From: Saccharofermentans sp.
GTDB lineage: Bacteria; Bacillota; Clostridia; Saccharofermentanales; Saccharofermentanaceae
Length of the DNA stretch: 64,000 nt
Assembly (NCBI GenBank): GCA_024692235.1
Contig: JAILMW010000011.1
Coordinates: 1 to 64,000 of the forward strand
Direction: 5' to 3'
Part shown: piece after piece, positions 11,427 to 21,247 of the stretch
Numbering within the stretch: position 1 is the stretch's first letter
Layout of the letters: each line of letters begins with the position of its first letter
Program-made: the position numbers and the translations under genes
Notes under the pieces: model-generated
Seen by the model: only the letters and a program-made list of their open reading frames with translations
Database searches by the model: none
Told to the model about the DNA's origin: nothing

Positions 11427-12890
11427 TCAGACGTTCCTCCTCTTGTGGAAATCGGTCTCCTTCTGGAATGCGGCCGTTATGCCGCAAAGGAGTTCCTCGG
11501 AATAGTGCTTACCTATAAGCTGCATTCCTACGGGAAGTCCCTGTCCGTCGAATCCGCAGGGAACGGAGATCGCGGGAAGACCCACGATATTGATAAGAAC
11601 GGTACAGATATCGCCTAAGTACATCTTAAGAGGATCCGATAAGCTCTCCCCTGCCTTAAGAGCAGTCGTGGGAGCAACGGGTCCTATAACAACGTCGTAC
11701 TTCTCGAAAGCCTTATCGAAAGCTTCCTTTATAAGTGCCTTTGCCTGGAGAGCCTTGTTGTAGTAAGCATCGTAGTAACCTGAGGATAAAACAAAGTTAC
11801 CGAGCATGATCCTTCTTTTTACTTCCATTCCGAAGCCTTCGGATCTTGCCTTGATATAAAGCTCCATAAGGTCATCCACACCCTCGGGACGGTAGCCGTA
11901 CTTGATACCGTCGTATCTGGAGAGGTTGGAACATGCCTCCGCGCAGGCGATGATGTAATAAGTGGGGATAGCATAATCAACGATGGGCATGGGGAATGTC
12001 TCTACGATAGCGCCCTTGCTCTCAAGAAGCTTAACGGCGTTCATGACCTGCTCCTTAACATCCTTGTCGATACCCTCACCGAAATACTGCTCGGGAAGAC
12101 CTACTTTCAATCCCTTTACGTCAAAGGAAGCCACCTTATCAAGATCGATGGGAGTAACTTCGGTAGAAGTCTGATCCTTCTCGTCGATACCGCAGATAAG
12201 ATTGAACATGGCAGCCACGTCCATGATATCTCTTCCGATAGGTCCGATCTGATCGAGGGACGAAGCGAAAGCAACAAGTCCGTATCTGGATACCGTGCCG
12301 TAAGTGGGCTTTAATCCCGTTACGCCGCAGAAGGAAGCGGGCTGTCTTATGGATCCGCCCGTATCGGAACCCAATGCGAAGTAAGCATTATCCGAAGCTA
12401 CGCAAGCTGCAGATCCGCCGGAAGATCCGCCGGGAACTCTGTTATCTCCCCAGGGATTATATGTGGGACCGAAGAATGAAGTCTCGGTAGTAGAACCCAT
12501 GGCGAACTCGTCCATGTTGGTCTTACCTAAGATGACCATACCCTCGGCCTTTATCTTCTTTATTACGGTCGCATCGTAAGGAGGGATGAAGTTATGAAGC
12601 ATCTTGGATGCACATGTTGTCTTGATCCCCTTGGTGCAGATATTATCCTTGATGGCAATGGGGACACCTGCGAGAGCTCCCGTGAGCTTACCTGCCTTTA
12701 TGTCCTCATCTGCCTTAGCCGCCTGCTCTAATGCATCGTCGCAGACGGTTATATAGCTGTTGTACTTCTTATTATCCTCGGCTATCTTGTCGAGAAATAC
12801 CTTTGTGATCTCTACGGAAGTAGTCTTTCCTTCCTTTATAGCGGCACCTGCTTCAAGGGCCGTCATCTTAAGTATCGTATCTTTATCCAT
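11427..12890 (-). CDS. gatA: Asp/Glu-tRNA amidotransferase subunit A
   Basis: 487 aa; amidase signature GGSSGGSAACVASDNAYFALGSDTGGSIRQPASFCGVTGLKPTYG. Confidence 0.97.
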   Translation of the reverse strand: MDKDTILKMTALEAGAAIKEGKTTSVEITKVFLDKIAEDNKKYNSYITVCDDALEQAAKADEDIKAGKLTGALAGVPIAIKDNICTKGIKTTCASKMLHNFIPPYDATVIKKIKAEGMVILGKTNMDEFAMGSTTETSFFGPTYNPWGDNRVPGGSSGGSAACVASDNAYFALGSDTGGSIRQPASFCGVTGLKPTYGTVSRYGLVAFASSLDQIGPIGRDIMDVAAMFNLICGIDEKDQTSTEVTPIDLDKVASFDVKGLKVGLPEQYFGEGIDKDVKEQVMNAVKLLESKGAIVETFPMPIVDYAIPTYYIIACAEACSNLSRYDGIKYGYRPEGVDDLMELYIKARSEGFGMEVKRRIMLGNFVLSSGYYDAYYNKALQAKALIKEAFDKAFEKYDVVIGPVAPTTALKAGESLSDPLKMYLGDICTVLINIVGLPAISVPCGFDGQGLPVGMQLIGKHYSEELLCGITAAFQKETDFHKRRNV

Positions 12891-12903
12891 TATGAGGCAC
12901 CCC

Positions 12904-13191
12904 TTATTCTACTGTCTTGGGAACAAGGAAAGATCCGTCCTTGCTCTCGGGAGCATTGGAAAGAATGTCATCCCTCATATCTTCATTGGTAACATTATCC
13001 TCGCGGAAGACGTTAGTCCTTCCGAACGCATGGCTCATAGGCTCTACGCCTTCTGTATCGAGCTCATTGAGCATATCGATATAGCCGAGGATATTGCTTA
13101 AGTCCTTCTTTGTCTTTTCTGCTTCCTCGGGAGTTAATCTGATCCTTCCGAGCTGCTGGAGATAATCTGTTAATTCTGATGTAATTTCCAT
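12904..13191 (-). CDS. gatC: Asp/Glu-tRNA amidotransferase subunit C
   Basis: 95 aa; LSNILGYIDMLNELDTEGVEPMSHAFGRTNVFREDNV; upstream of gatA. Confidence 0.95.
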   Translation of the reverse strand: MEITSELTDYLQQLGRIRLTPEEAEKTKKDLSNILGYIDMLNELDTEGVEPMSHAFGRTNVFREDNVTNEDMRDDILSNAPESKDGSFLVPKTVE

Positions 13192-13264
13192 AAAAAACTC
13201 CTTGTTCTTAACCTTAGGATTTTAACATGAGCGCGAAACTTAGTAAATGTGCTATATTAGCGGT

Positions 13265-14101
13265 ATGTCAATATCAAAGGTCAAAAAGATACTTATCGCC
13301 TTTCCCTGGATCATCGTCTTGATATCCGTCGCTGTCCTGGGTCTTTATGAGGCAGGCCTTATCACATTCAGGCAGAAGCATAAGTCACCTCTTACCGAGG
13401 TCGAGTTTATATTGCCCCTTATCCCCCTTGAAGATGTCACATATTCCCAGAACATGCTTCTTATCAACAGCGAGCATCCCCTTCCCGAGGAGTTTTCTCC
13501 CGACATAGTCTTCTACAGGGATACTGACGTTCCCATGAACAGTGCCATAGTCGAGAGCTACGGCTGTATGAGCGACTATATCCGAGAAGATCTTAGCGAC
13601 CGTCTCTATGTCTCAAGTTCCTACAGGAGCTTTGAAGATCAGGAAAGGATCTATAACGAAGAAGGTCCGGAGGTCGCAGCGCTCCCCGGCTATAGCGAAC
13701 ACCAGACAGGACTGGCTCTTGATGTCTATGCCATGTACTTCGCGGGATCAGCTTTCCCCGACTGCGGGGTAGGACAGTTCGTCATAAATAACTGCGCCCA
13801 GTTCGGATTCATCATAAGATACCCTTACGGGGCAGAGGATATCACGGGCTTCTCATACGAACCATGGCATATAAGATATGTGGGTCTTCCGCATTCTCTT
13901 ATCATCACGGAAGAGGGAATAACTCTTGAAGAATATATAGACCTCTTTGAGATCGGACGCTGGTACAGCTATGAGGATTATGTCATAGCAAGACTTCCCG
14001 AAGATGACCTGAGGATACCGACGGAGCTCTTCGAATATGAGATAACGGTAAGCCCCGATAATACGGGATACGTATTCGTTACGGTACATATAACAGAATA
14101 G
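13265..14101 (+). CDS. D-alanyl-D-alanine carboxypeptidase, VanY family
   Basis: N-terminal TM; LYVSSSYRSFEDQERIY, PGYSEHQTGLALDV, EPWHIRYVG. Likely start MSISKVKK at 13265 within ORF 13247..14101. Confidence 0.9.
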   Translation: MSISKVKKILIAFPWIIVLISVAVLGLYEAGLITFRQKHKSPLTEVEFILPLIPLEDVTYSQNMLLINSEHPLPEEFSPDIVFYRDTDVPMNSAIVESYGCMSDYIREDLSDRLYVSSSYRSFEDQERIYNEEGPEVAALPGYSEHQTGLALDVYAMYFAGSAFPDCGVGQFVINNCAQFGFIIRYPYGAEDITGFSYEPWHIRYVGLPHSLIITEEGITLEEYIDLFEIGRWYSYEDYVIARLPEDDLRIPTELFEYEITVSPDNTGYVFVTVHITE

Positions 14102-14110
14102 GGAAATAAC

Positions 14111-14144
14111 AAAAAGAGGACCGCATAATGCGATCCTCTTTTAT
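14111..14144. terminator. Bidirectional terminator hairpin between convergent genes
   Basis: AAAAGAGGACCGCATAATGCGATCCTCTTTT with A and T flanks, between genes ending at 14101 (+) and 14169 (-). Confidence 0.8.
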
Positions 14145-14168
14145 CAACTTATAAGATCTTCAGATATT

Positions 14169-15632
14169 TCAGTTCTCTTCGCCTTCTTCATCCTCTTCGG
14201 ATGCCTCATCTGACTTCTCGGAAGAGGGCTCATCGCCATCCTTCTTCTCGTCGTCATCTTCGGAAGGTGCCTGAGGCTTCTTCATTGCATTGCTGATGCC
14301 GAATACTGCCATAGCGATAACTGCGATGCCGCCGATGACTGCAAGTACACCCATGATGATATCCTTGGCATTGAGCTTGTTACCTGACTCTGCAGCGGTA
14401 AGGCCGATACCTGATGTAGCGGAAGGCTCTGTAGCTGAAGGAACTACGGGCTCTGCAGCCGTATACTCCATATCGGTATAGAACTCATAGGAACCCTCAT
14501 CGATAAGAGCAAGGATCTCCTCGCTCATGGCGTCTACAGCAAGCTGATCCTTAGTAGTCTGATCGACCTCTGTCGTGCCGAGATAACCTACTACGAAGTA
14601 ACCGTACTCGGGAGCGTAGATGACCTCGATATCGCCTTCTGCTCTATCCTCGGCATATGCCCACTCCTCGTAAGCGGGAACTACTGCACCTCTTGATACG
14701 GCGAACTCATCTCCGAACTGATAAGCACCGGGCTCACCTTCTTCATACTGGGAAGCACTGAATGTACCGTATACTTCGAACAGATCGAGGCTGAGCTCAC
14801 CTGTAGTAGAGTCTACGCACTGCTCGAAGAGCTCATTTGCAAGAGCTTCCTGCTCTGCCATAGTCTCTTCGTCTGTCTCCTCTTCAGGAGCCCAGAAGAG
14901 TGCATATCTTGTATTGGGAACCATGATATCCTCTTCAGCGAACTCATAGTTCTCGATATAGTCATCCGTGTAGAGCTCTGCGAGCTTGTAGTTATAGAGG
15001 ATATTCCTGAAATCAGCCTCCGTACAGGAAGGCCCGTAGTAAAGCTGAAGAAATTCGTCATTTGTCATTCCTGCTGCAGTAGCGGAAGGAGTAACGCTGT
15101 TGTTGATGATATCATCGATCTCGGCCAGCTGCTCCTCAGAGAGCTCAAGGCCCTTCTCTCTTGCAAGGGAATTGATGATATATGTGCTCTCCAGCATCCT
15201 CTCTGCATATACTACGAAGAACTCGCCGTAGTTGGCATAAAGATCAGCGTCTCCGTCAACTTCCTCATTCTCGATATCTGCAGTAACGGGAGCGCTCAGA
15301 TCGATCCAGCCTTCCGCAGTCATCGGATAGAGACCGTAATACTGTGCATAGTTGGTAAGCTCGGAAAAAGCATCTATGAAGTAGAAGTTAGACTCTGCAA
15401 TGGGGATAGCTTCTCCCTGGAAGTAATACTGGTGATCAAGATATCCGATGAGCTGGCTGCCGTAAGCAGTCTCGAAGCTCTGATCCGACAGGTCGATAGA
15501 CTGAGCAGTCGTCTGTCCGGGGGCGAGACTTGTAGTTGTCTCGGGTGTCTCATAGTTACAAGAGCACAAAGCTCCCATGACTACCGTAGTCGTCATCAAA
15601 GCGGCTGCGGTTCTTATTGCATTTCGTTTCAT
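14169..15632 (-). CDS. Lipoprotein with SurA-like region, C-terminal TM and acidic tail
   Basis: MKRNAIRTAAALMTTTVVMGALCSC lipobox; C-terminal TM IIMGVLAVIGGIAVIAMAVFGI; tail SEDDDEKKDGDEPSSEKSDEASEEDEEGEEN. Start taken at 15632 within ORF 14169..15665. Confidence 0.6.
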   Translation of the reverse strand: MKRNAIRTAAALMTTTVVMGALCSCNYETPETTTSLAPGQTTAQSIDLSDQSFETAYGSQLIGYLDHQYYFQGEAIPIAESNFYFIDAFSELTNYAQYYGLYPMTAEGWIDLSAPVTADIENEEVDGDADLYANYGEFFVVYAERMLESTYIINSLAREKGLELSEEQLAEIDDIINNSVTPSATAAGMTNDEFLQLYYGPSCTEADFRNILYNYKLAELYTDDYIENYEFAEEDIMVPNTRYALFWAPEEETDEETMAEQEALANELFEQCVDSTTGELSLDLFEVYGTFSASQYEEGEPGAYQFGDEFAVSRGAVVPAYEEWAYAEDRAEGDIEVIYAPEYGYFVVGYLGTTEVDQTTKDQLAVDAMSEEILALIDEGSYEFYTDMEYTAAEPVVPSATEPSATSGIGLTAAESGNKLNAKDIIMGVLAVIGGIAVIAMAVFGISNAMKKPQAPSEDDDEKKDGDEPSSEKSDEASEEDEEGEEN

Positions 15633-15683
15633 ATTACCTCTCCGTTTTAAATACATAAGTTGCATTATAACACAGTATTGTTT

Positions 15684-17423
15684 TTACCGTGCAACTACAT
15701 CGATAGACGCAGTATCCACGGTGCTTTCATTCTCTATTGTTATTCCTTCGCCGGGCTTCAGGTCGATCTCTCTTGTTATTACAGTGCCGTTGTCTTCATA
15801 AGATACACTAAAGCTTCCGCCGTGAGCCGATATTATCCTTATATCACTTACTGTCACCGTATGTCCTTCGGATATACCGTCGCTGTCGGTAACGATGGCG
15901 GTATCGCTGTCCTCATCGTAGAAGATGACGCCGGGATTGCCGAAGGAAGGCGCCGTGGAATAATACTCGTCAGGAGAACTTACCAAAGTCACGTCATACG
16001 GTGCCTCGCTCTCGTTCTCCAGCATTATCTCGTGGAACATCATGGAATCATGTACACCCTCGAAGTCGGGAGCATATATCATGTCATAACCTTCCTTGTA
16101 GCAATAGCTGTCTTTGGCCACGGCCAGGAAAGACTGGGTCCTGTACGAATATGTAATTGCAGTAGGTCCGATCTTCTCTGCTATAAGTGCATGGTTGATA
16201 CCGCAGGTCAGAAGGGCAGATGCAAAAAGTATTATTCCTGCCACAACGGGTGCGATCTTGCCTTGAGTCTTACCTGACAGCGGAAGATACGAGACTGCAC
16301 ATGTTATGAAGACTATCCAGCCGAAGTAGGAGATCGTCGTAGGCACATAACCGAACTGATGACCTTCAACGACCCACTGCTGATAGACGGATGTAAGGGA
16401 ATGAATAAGAGGAAAGCAAAGAGCTCCTACGATGCCGCATAATCCTATGACCTTGGCTTTTCCTGCCGCCTTCTCATCCTTCCTGCAAGATCTCATGAAT
16501 ATAAACATTCCGACACCTGCTGCAAGAGACACCAAAATATCTCTTATCGTGAAGCCGTCTGCCAGGATCCTTGATCTGACTCTGGGATGAACGAGATCTG
16601 CCAGAGGGAACATACCTCCCGAGAAAGCCCCTAAGGTAATTACAAAATCCTTGGGGTTACCCATTCGGGACAGATCCTCGACACCGTCCTGCAGCGGCAC
16701 TATCGGATGGAATATGACGAAGACTCTCATGGCAATAAAGAGTATTCCCGTTATCATGTGTGCATCAAGCGATATCACCAGATCCTTAAAGGAGAGCTTG
16801 CCTTTCTGCTTAGCCAGGGATATGGCAAGAACGAGATATACCGCGGCCACCGTAAGGAATGCCTCGTATGTCTGCATAGATTCATAGAACAGGAATGCAC
16901 TTACTATCTTAAGGAGAAGCCCGTTCTTCTTGCTCTCTTCAGACCTTATAAACAGCACAAGTCCCAGAAGAGCCAGCATAAGTCCGTACATGAAATCCAG
17001 AGGATAACATGTGATAAGACTGTGCCAGCCGTTTACCTGAAGAAGAGAAGCGAACAGAAGCGACATGAGAAGGCCGCTTTTTACCCCGATCCTTCTTCCC
17101 AGGACAAATGAGAGAAGGCATACGTTTATGCAGATAGGGATATACTGAAGCGCCCAGAATGCAAAAGGAGAACCTGACCCCAGCAGCTGATATCTGACTG
17201 CTACCACAAAGGGAAATATCAGGCCGAACCTGCCCCTTTGAAGACTGAAATCAAGAGTCCTTCTGAAGGCAAAACCGAAGTCGTATATCCTTCCGTAGAC
17301 GAACTCGCTGACGGAATCGGAACACGACAGGTATGAATATCTTAATGAATAAAGTACGGCCGCACAGACAACGGCTGCACAGACGGCAAGAACGATCCCT
17401 GAGCTGTTCTTCCCTTTTGGCAT
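15684..17423 (-). CDS. Polytopic membrane protein, possible GtrC-like glycosyltransferase
   Basis: 579 aa with multiple TMs; last gene of the rfb/gtr operon. Confidence 0.5.
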   Translation of the reverse strand: MPKGKNSSGIVLAVCAAVVCAAVLYSLRYSYLSCSDSVSEFVYGRIYDFGFAFRRTLDFSLQRGRFGLIFPFVVAVRYQLLGSGSPFAFWALQYIPICINVCLLSFVLGRRIGVKSGLLMSLLFASLLQVNGWHSLITCYPLDFMYGLMLALLGLVLFIRSEESKKNGLLLKIVSAFLFYESMQTYEAFLTVAAVYLVLAISLAKQKGKLSFKDLVISLDAHMITGILFIAMRVFVIFHPIVPLQDGVEDLSRMGNPKDFVITLGAFSGGMFPLADLVHPRVRSRILADGFTIRDILVSLAAGVGMFIFMRSCRKDEKAAGKAKVIGLCGIVGALCFPLIHSLTSVYQQWVVEGHQFGYVPTTISYFGWIVFITCAVSYLPLSGKTQGKIAPVVAGIILFASALLTCGINHALIAEKIGPTAITYSYRTQSFLAVAKDSYCYKEGYDMIYAPDFEGVHDSMMFHEIMLENESEAPYDVTLVSSPDEYYSTAPSFGNPGVIFYDEDSDTAIVTDSDGISEGHTVTVSDIRIISAHGGSFSVSYEDNGTVITREIDLKPGEGITIENESTVDTASIDVVAR

Positions 17424-17429
17424 GGCAGA

Positions 17430-18767
17430 TCAGGCCGCTTTTTTGGCCGTAGCACGAGAACCGAACTTCTCGATAGCTCTCTGGATGCAGTAATAGATGA
17501 TGACAAAAAGATATGTGCTCGCATCGATAATGATAGCGCAGTTAAGGTAATTCCACTCAAGAGGAGATCCGGGGCCGAGACCCTTAAGGTAATCGTAAGG
17601 TTTCGGAACCATGAGAAGAGCTGCTGCGATAACATAAGGAAGATCCTTCTTAGTAAGCTTCTCCTTGTCGGCAAACATGAGAAGCATAGGTGCGAACATA
17701 TAAGAAGACTGGTAAAGATATGCGTTGGGAGTTAAGTAGTTCATCATGGCTGTAACCGCAAAGAACTGCCTCCAGCGCTTCTTGTCTCTCGAAATGAAGA
17801 AGAATCCTACTGCCGTTATGACTACACCTGCAACAAGCCAGATAGTGTGGTTCTTCTGCGTCGATAATTCAACGGGGATACCGAACAGTCTCTCAAGATA
17901 GATAAGAGATCCGGTAATACCGATAGTAAAGTATCCTGCATTGACGCCTACACCGAATCCGCCTACGCCCTTTACGAACTCTACTACATTCTGAACGTAG
18001 CTTCCCTGGAAGAAGAAGATGGGCAGAAGAGTAGTCACGGCACCTGTGACGCCGCTTACTATGAGCTTCTTGATCTTTCCGTCAAAGAGGTAAAGACCGA
18101 GGATATATACGGGATAGACCTTGGTAGCGGCACAAAGCGCAAGGAACACGGGACCCCAGTAGCTGTCAGGACATTCCTCTTCCGCTACCGCCCACATCAT
18201 ATAAAGTACAACGGATACAACAAGGTAATTACCTCTGTCCACCATATAAAGAGAAGGAGCACTTAATACGAATGCAACGCCGAGGAAGAAATAGACCAGA
18301 TATGTCTTGGCCTTGGCTGCCGCCTCTGTCGTGCCGTTCTTGATGATCTGCTTACGCGCAAAGAATACGCAAACGCCTACTGCAGCGATAACGTAAAGTG
18401 CGATAAAGAATATAAACGATCTCCAGATGACAGGATCGTTGAAGGTATACTGAAGCGTATGGATGTCGAACTTATCGTAATCTCCCATATGAGAGAAGAG
18501 ATAAGCGAACACCAGGATAAGCGGAGGATAGTTGCTGAGCTTTGAGATATAAGGATCGAGGTCCTTGATCGCAAAGTTGATGGTGGCAAAGTCCTTATAC
18601 CTGTCGTTACGGAAGAATAAGAAGTTGGCACTGGGATACTGATGACCCATGATATGGATCCTCAGATAGTAATAGCACATCCACATAATGTACATACCGA
18701 TAAAAATGGTAAAGAATATGTGGAATCTTCCGATCTTATCTTTATTTAAAAGTAAGGGCTTTTGCAT
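17430..18767 (-). CDS. Integral membrane glycosyltransferase (GT87/DUF2029-like)
   Basis: 445 aa multi-TM; FALCAATKVYPVYILGLYLFDGK is typical of GT87-like proteins; abuts the GtrB-like gene at 18767. Confidence 0.6.
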   Translation of the reverse strand: MQKPLLLNKDKIGRFHIFFTIFIGMYIMWMCYYYLRIHIMGHQYPSANFLFFRNDRYKDFATINFAIKDLDPYISKLSNYPPLILVFAYLFSHMGDYDKFDIHTLQYTFNDPVIWRSFIFFIALYVIAAVGVCVFFARKQIIKNGTTEAAAKAKTYLVYFFLGVAFVLSAPSLYMVDRGNYLVVSVVLYMMWAVAEEECPDSYWGPVFLALCAATKVYPVYILGLYLFDGKIKKLIVSGVTGAVTTLLPIFFFQGSYVQNVVEFVKGVGGFGVGVNAGYFTIGITGSLIYLERLFGIPVELSTQKNHTIWLVAGVVITAVGFFFISRDKKRWRQFFAVTAMMNYLTPNAYLYQSSYMFAPMLLMFADKEKLTKKDLPYVIAAALLMVPKPYDYLKGLGPGSPLEWNYLNCAIIIDASTYLFVIIYYCIQRAIEKFGSRATAKKAA

Positions 18768-19723
18768 CAGTCTTCCTTTTTCTCCTCTTGGTCGAAATTG
18801 ATCCTCTCGGCTTCTACTACAAGAGGTCTGTTCATTACTCTGTCATTGATACTCAGGATATATTCACCGAGAAGTCCGATAAAGAACAACTGAACCGAAC
18901 CCAATACGAACATACCGATTACTACGGGAGCCATACCTGCGGGGAACTCGTTCCACCAGATGAGCTTTAAGATAAGGTATACGAATGCGGCAACAAGGCT
19001 CAATCCGGACAGGATGGCACCGCCAATAGTCGCGATACGAAGACCTACCTTTGTATATGAAGTGATGGAGAGCATGGCTGCATCGTAGAGACGATAGAAG
19101 TTATTGCTTGTCTTACCTGCTCTTCTCTGGGGCTGCTCGTAAGGGATCTCCTTACGCTCGTAGCCGAGCTCTGCAACGATACCTCTAAGGAAAGGCTTCG
19201 GGTCATTAAGGTCGCGAAGTACCTGTACGAAGTCCTTGTCGTAGAGACCTGAACCCGTGAAGTGCTCGATCTGCTCTACGTCGGAGAACTTCTTTATAAG
19301 CTTATAGTAGCAGGATCTCAAGAAATACATGATCTTGCTCTCTTTGCTCGATGTCTTGATTCCGATAACGATCTTGTAGCCGTTCTCCCACTCCTTAACA
19401 TACTTTGGAATAAGCTCGATAGGATCCTGGAAGTCACATACCATGGATACGACACAGTCACCTGTTGTCTGAAGTATTCCATAGTAGGGAGAATTGAACT
19501 GACCGAAGTTCTTCGCGTTGAAGATAGCCTTGATATGCTTATCGTTCTCGCAGAGCTTTCTAAGCTTCGGACGTGTAAGATCCTTGGAATCATTGTCTAT
19601 GAAGAGGATCTCATAATCGTAGTTAGGAAGATCCTTAGCGAACATCTCCGTCAATGCCTGTGCCATAGGCTCGACATTAAGCTCTTCGTTATAACAGGGT
19701 ATTAATATACTGATCTTCTTCAT
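18767..19723 (-). CDS. Polyprenyl-phosphate glycosyltransferase, GtrB/DPM1-like GT2
   Basis: 318 aa; ISILIPCYNEELNVEPMAQAL, LFIDNDSKDLT, DFQDPIELIPKYVKEWENGYKIVIG; two C-terminal TMs. Confidence 0.9.
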   Translation of the reverse strand: MKKISILIPCYNEELNVEPMAQALTEMFAKDLPNYDYEILFIDNDSKDLTRPKLRKLCENDKHIKAIFNAKNFGQFNSPYYGILQTTGDCVVSMVCDFQDPIELIPKYVKEWENGYKIVIGIKTSSKESKIMYFLRSCYYKLIKKFSDVEQIEHFTGSGLYDKDFVQVLRDLNDPKPFLRGIVAELGYERKEIPYEQPQRRAGKTSNNFYRLYDAAMLSITSYTKVGLRIATIGGAILSGLSLVAAFVYLILKLIWWNEFPAGMAPVVIGMFVLGSVQLFFIGLLGEYILSINDRVMNRPLVVEAERINFDQEEKKED

Positions 19724-20670
19724 TATGCTCTCTCCTCCTTATACCACTTTACGGTCTCTTTTATCGCTGCTTCGAAAGTATAGTCGGGAGTAAATCCCGT
19801 ATCTTCCGTAAGTGCACTTATATCCGCGCACAGATACATGACCTGACCGGGATAGTAATCCACCTCGCCAAAGCCGATATCGAGTGCGGGGTCCACCGCA
19901 TCGCGTATAGCAGTTATATATTCTCTTAAGGGGCGGACATTGCCGCTGCCCACGGTATAGACGCTGTTACCCTTTCCTCGCGTTGCAGCAAGATAAAAAG
20001 CCTTTGCAGCATCCTTGCAGTAGAGATAATCCCACATCTGTTCACCCTTGGTATAGGATGCTCTCTCACCCTTTGCCATCTTGGCGATACCGCTCATGAC
20101 CATGGTCTGCATACCGTCAAAAGGTCCGAATGTACTTAAGATCCTGACCCAGACATGCTTGATGCCAAGCTTTCCCGCCTCAAGTCTCGTAAGACGACCT
20201 GCGGCAAGCTTAGCCATGCCGTAGCCGTTCTCGGGATTACAGGGTGTGGTTCCCGACAACTTAGTGCCGTCAGGTACACGGCCGTACTCGGCCTGGGATC
20301 CTGCTCCGAGGAAACAGGAGCAACCGAGCTCCGCTGCTGCCCTTACGGCGTCTATGGAAGTCTTTATATTATCGAGCTGGATGTCGACATCATTTCGCGA
20401 ATCGCCATATGTGCCGTCCCACGCGAAGTGGAAGAAAAGATCCGCATGATCGATGCCTTCCTCTTTAAGATCGGAAGGAAGATAGGATATATCGTCAAGT
20501 GCGAGCTCTACCACCGTGATACGGTCATCGGAAGGAATATTGCAAAGACGAGAAGAACCGGGTCTTGCTACCGCTATGACCTCGTATCCTTCATCCAGGA
20601 GCCTGTTCGTCAATGCTATACCGAGCATTCCCGTGGCGCCTGTAATTACCGCTCTCTTGATATCAGACAT
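19723..20670 (-). CDS. NAD-dependent epimerase/dehydratase, possible CDP-abequose/paratose synthase (RfbJ-like)
   Basis: VITGATGMLGIALTNRLLDEGYEVIAV; YGMAKLAAGRL (YxxxK). Start taken at MSDIKRA 20670 within ORF 19723..20694. Confidence 0.75.
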   Translation of the reverse strand: MSDIKRAVITGATGMLGIALTNRLLDEGYEVIAVARPGSSRLCNIPSDDRITVVELALDDISYLPSDLKEEGIDHADLFFHFAWDGTYGDSRNDVDIQLDNIKTSIDAVRAAAELGCSCFLGAGSQAEYGRVPDGTKLSGTTPCNPENGYGMAKLAAGRLTRLEAGKLGIKHVWVRILSTFGPFDGMQTMVMSGIAKMAKGERASYTKGEQMWDYLYCKDAAKAFYLAATRGKGNSVYTVGSGNVRPLREYITAIRDAVDPALDIGFGEVDYYPGQVMYLCADISALTEDTGFTPDYTFEAAIKETVKWYKEERA

Positions 20671-21241
20671 TTTCCGTCTCCGCTGTCTCTTCAATGTTTT
20701 CTGCAGGATCCTTGTCCTTCTGTCTGTATGCCCAGAACTTGTTGATGACGAAGTTGATAGGCACGCTTATGACGAGCGTGATAGCAGGTGCTATATACTC
20801 GCTGATACCGAATATATCGACACTTATATAAGATACAAGGTTACTTACACCAAGACCTGTAAATGCATACGCCGCATAGGTCTTGAGGAGCGTCTGCCAC
20901 CAGACTCTCTTCTCTCCGTCTTCGCTCTCCTTGAATACGAACTTATTGCTGAGGATAAAGGCCCACAGAACAGACAATAACCAACCGACACAGTTAGCGA
21001 TGAACTTGTTCTTAGGATCCTCTCCAACCGTATGATTAAGACCGAAGATGGTAACGGCGATTATGCCGTAAGATACGATGGTATTAGTTACGCCTACGAG
21101 AGCAAACTTGACGAACTGCATGAAGGCCTGCTCCTGCTCGGGGGTAAGGGTCTTCTTTACGGGCTTAAGGATCAGCCTAAGGCAGAATAAGACAAATCTC
21201 TCGAAGACCTCCCAGATCTTAGAGCCGATACTCTTTTCCAT
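20663..21241 (-). CDS. GtrA family membrane protein (predicted polyprenyl-linked sugar flippase)
   Basis: 192 aa; FMQFVKFALVGVTNTIVSYGI, GWLLSVLWAFILSNKFVF, NFVINKFWAY: four-TM GtrA pattern. Confidence 0.9.
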   Translation of the reverse strand: MEKSIGSKIWEVFERFVLFCLRLILKPVKKTLTPEQEQAFMQFVKFALVGVTNTIVSYGIIAVTIFGLNHTVGEDPKNKFIANCVGWLLSVLWAFILSNKFVFKESEDGEKRVWWQTLLKTYAAYAFTGLGVSNLVSYISVDIFGISEYIAPAITLVISVPINFVINKFWAYRQKDKDPAENIEETAETENV

Positions 21242-21247
21242 CTGTAA

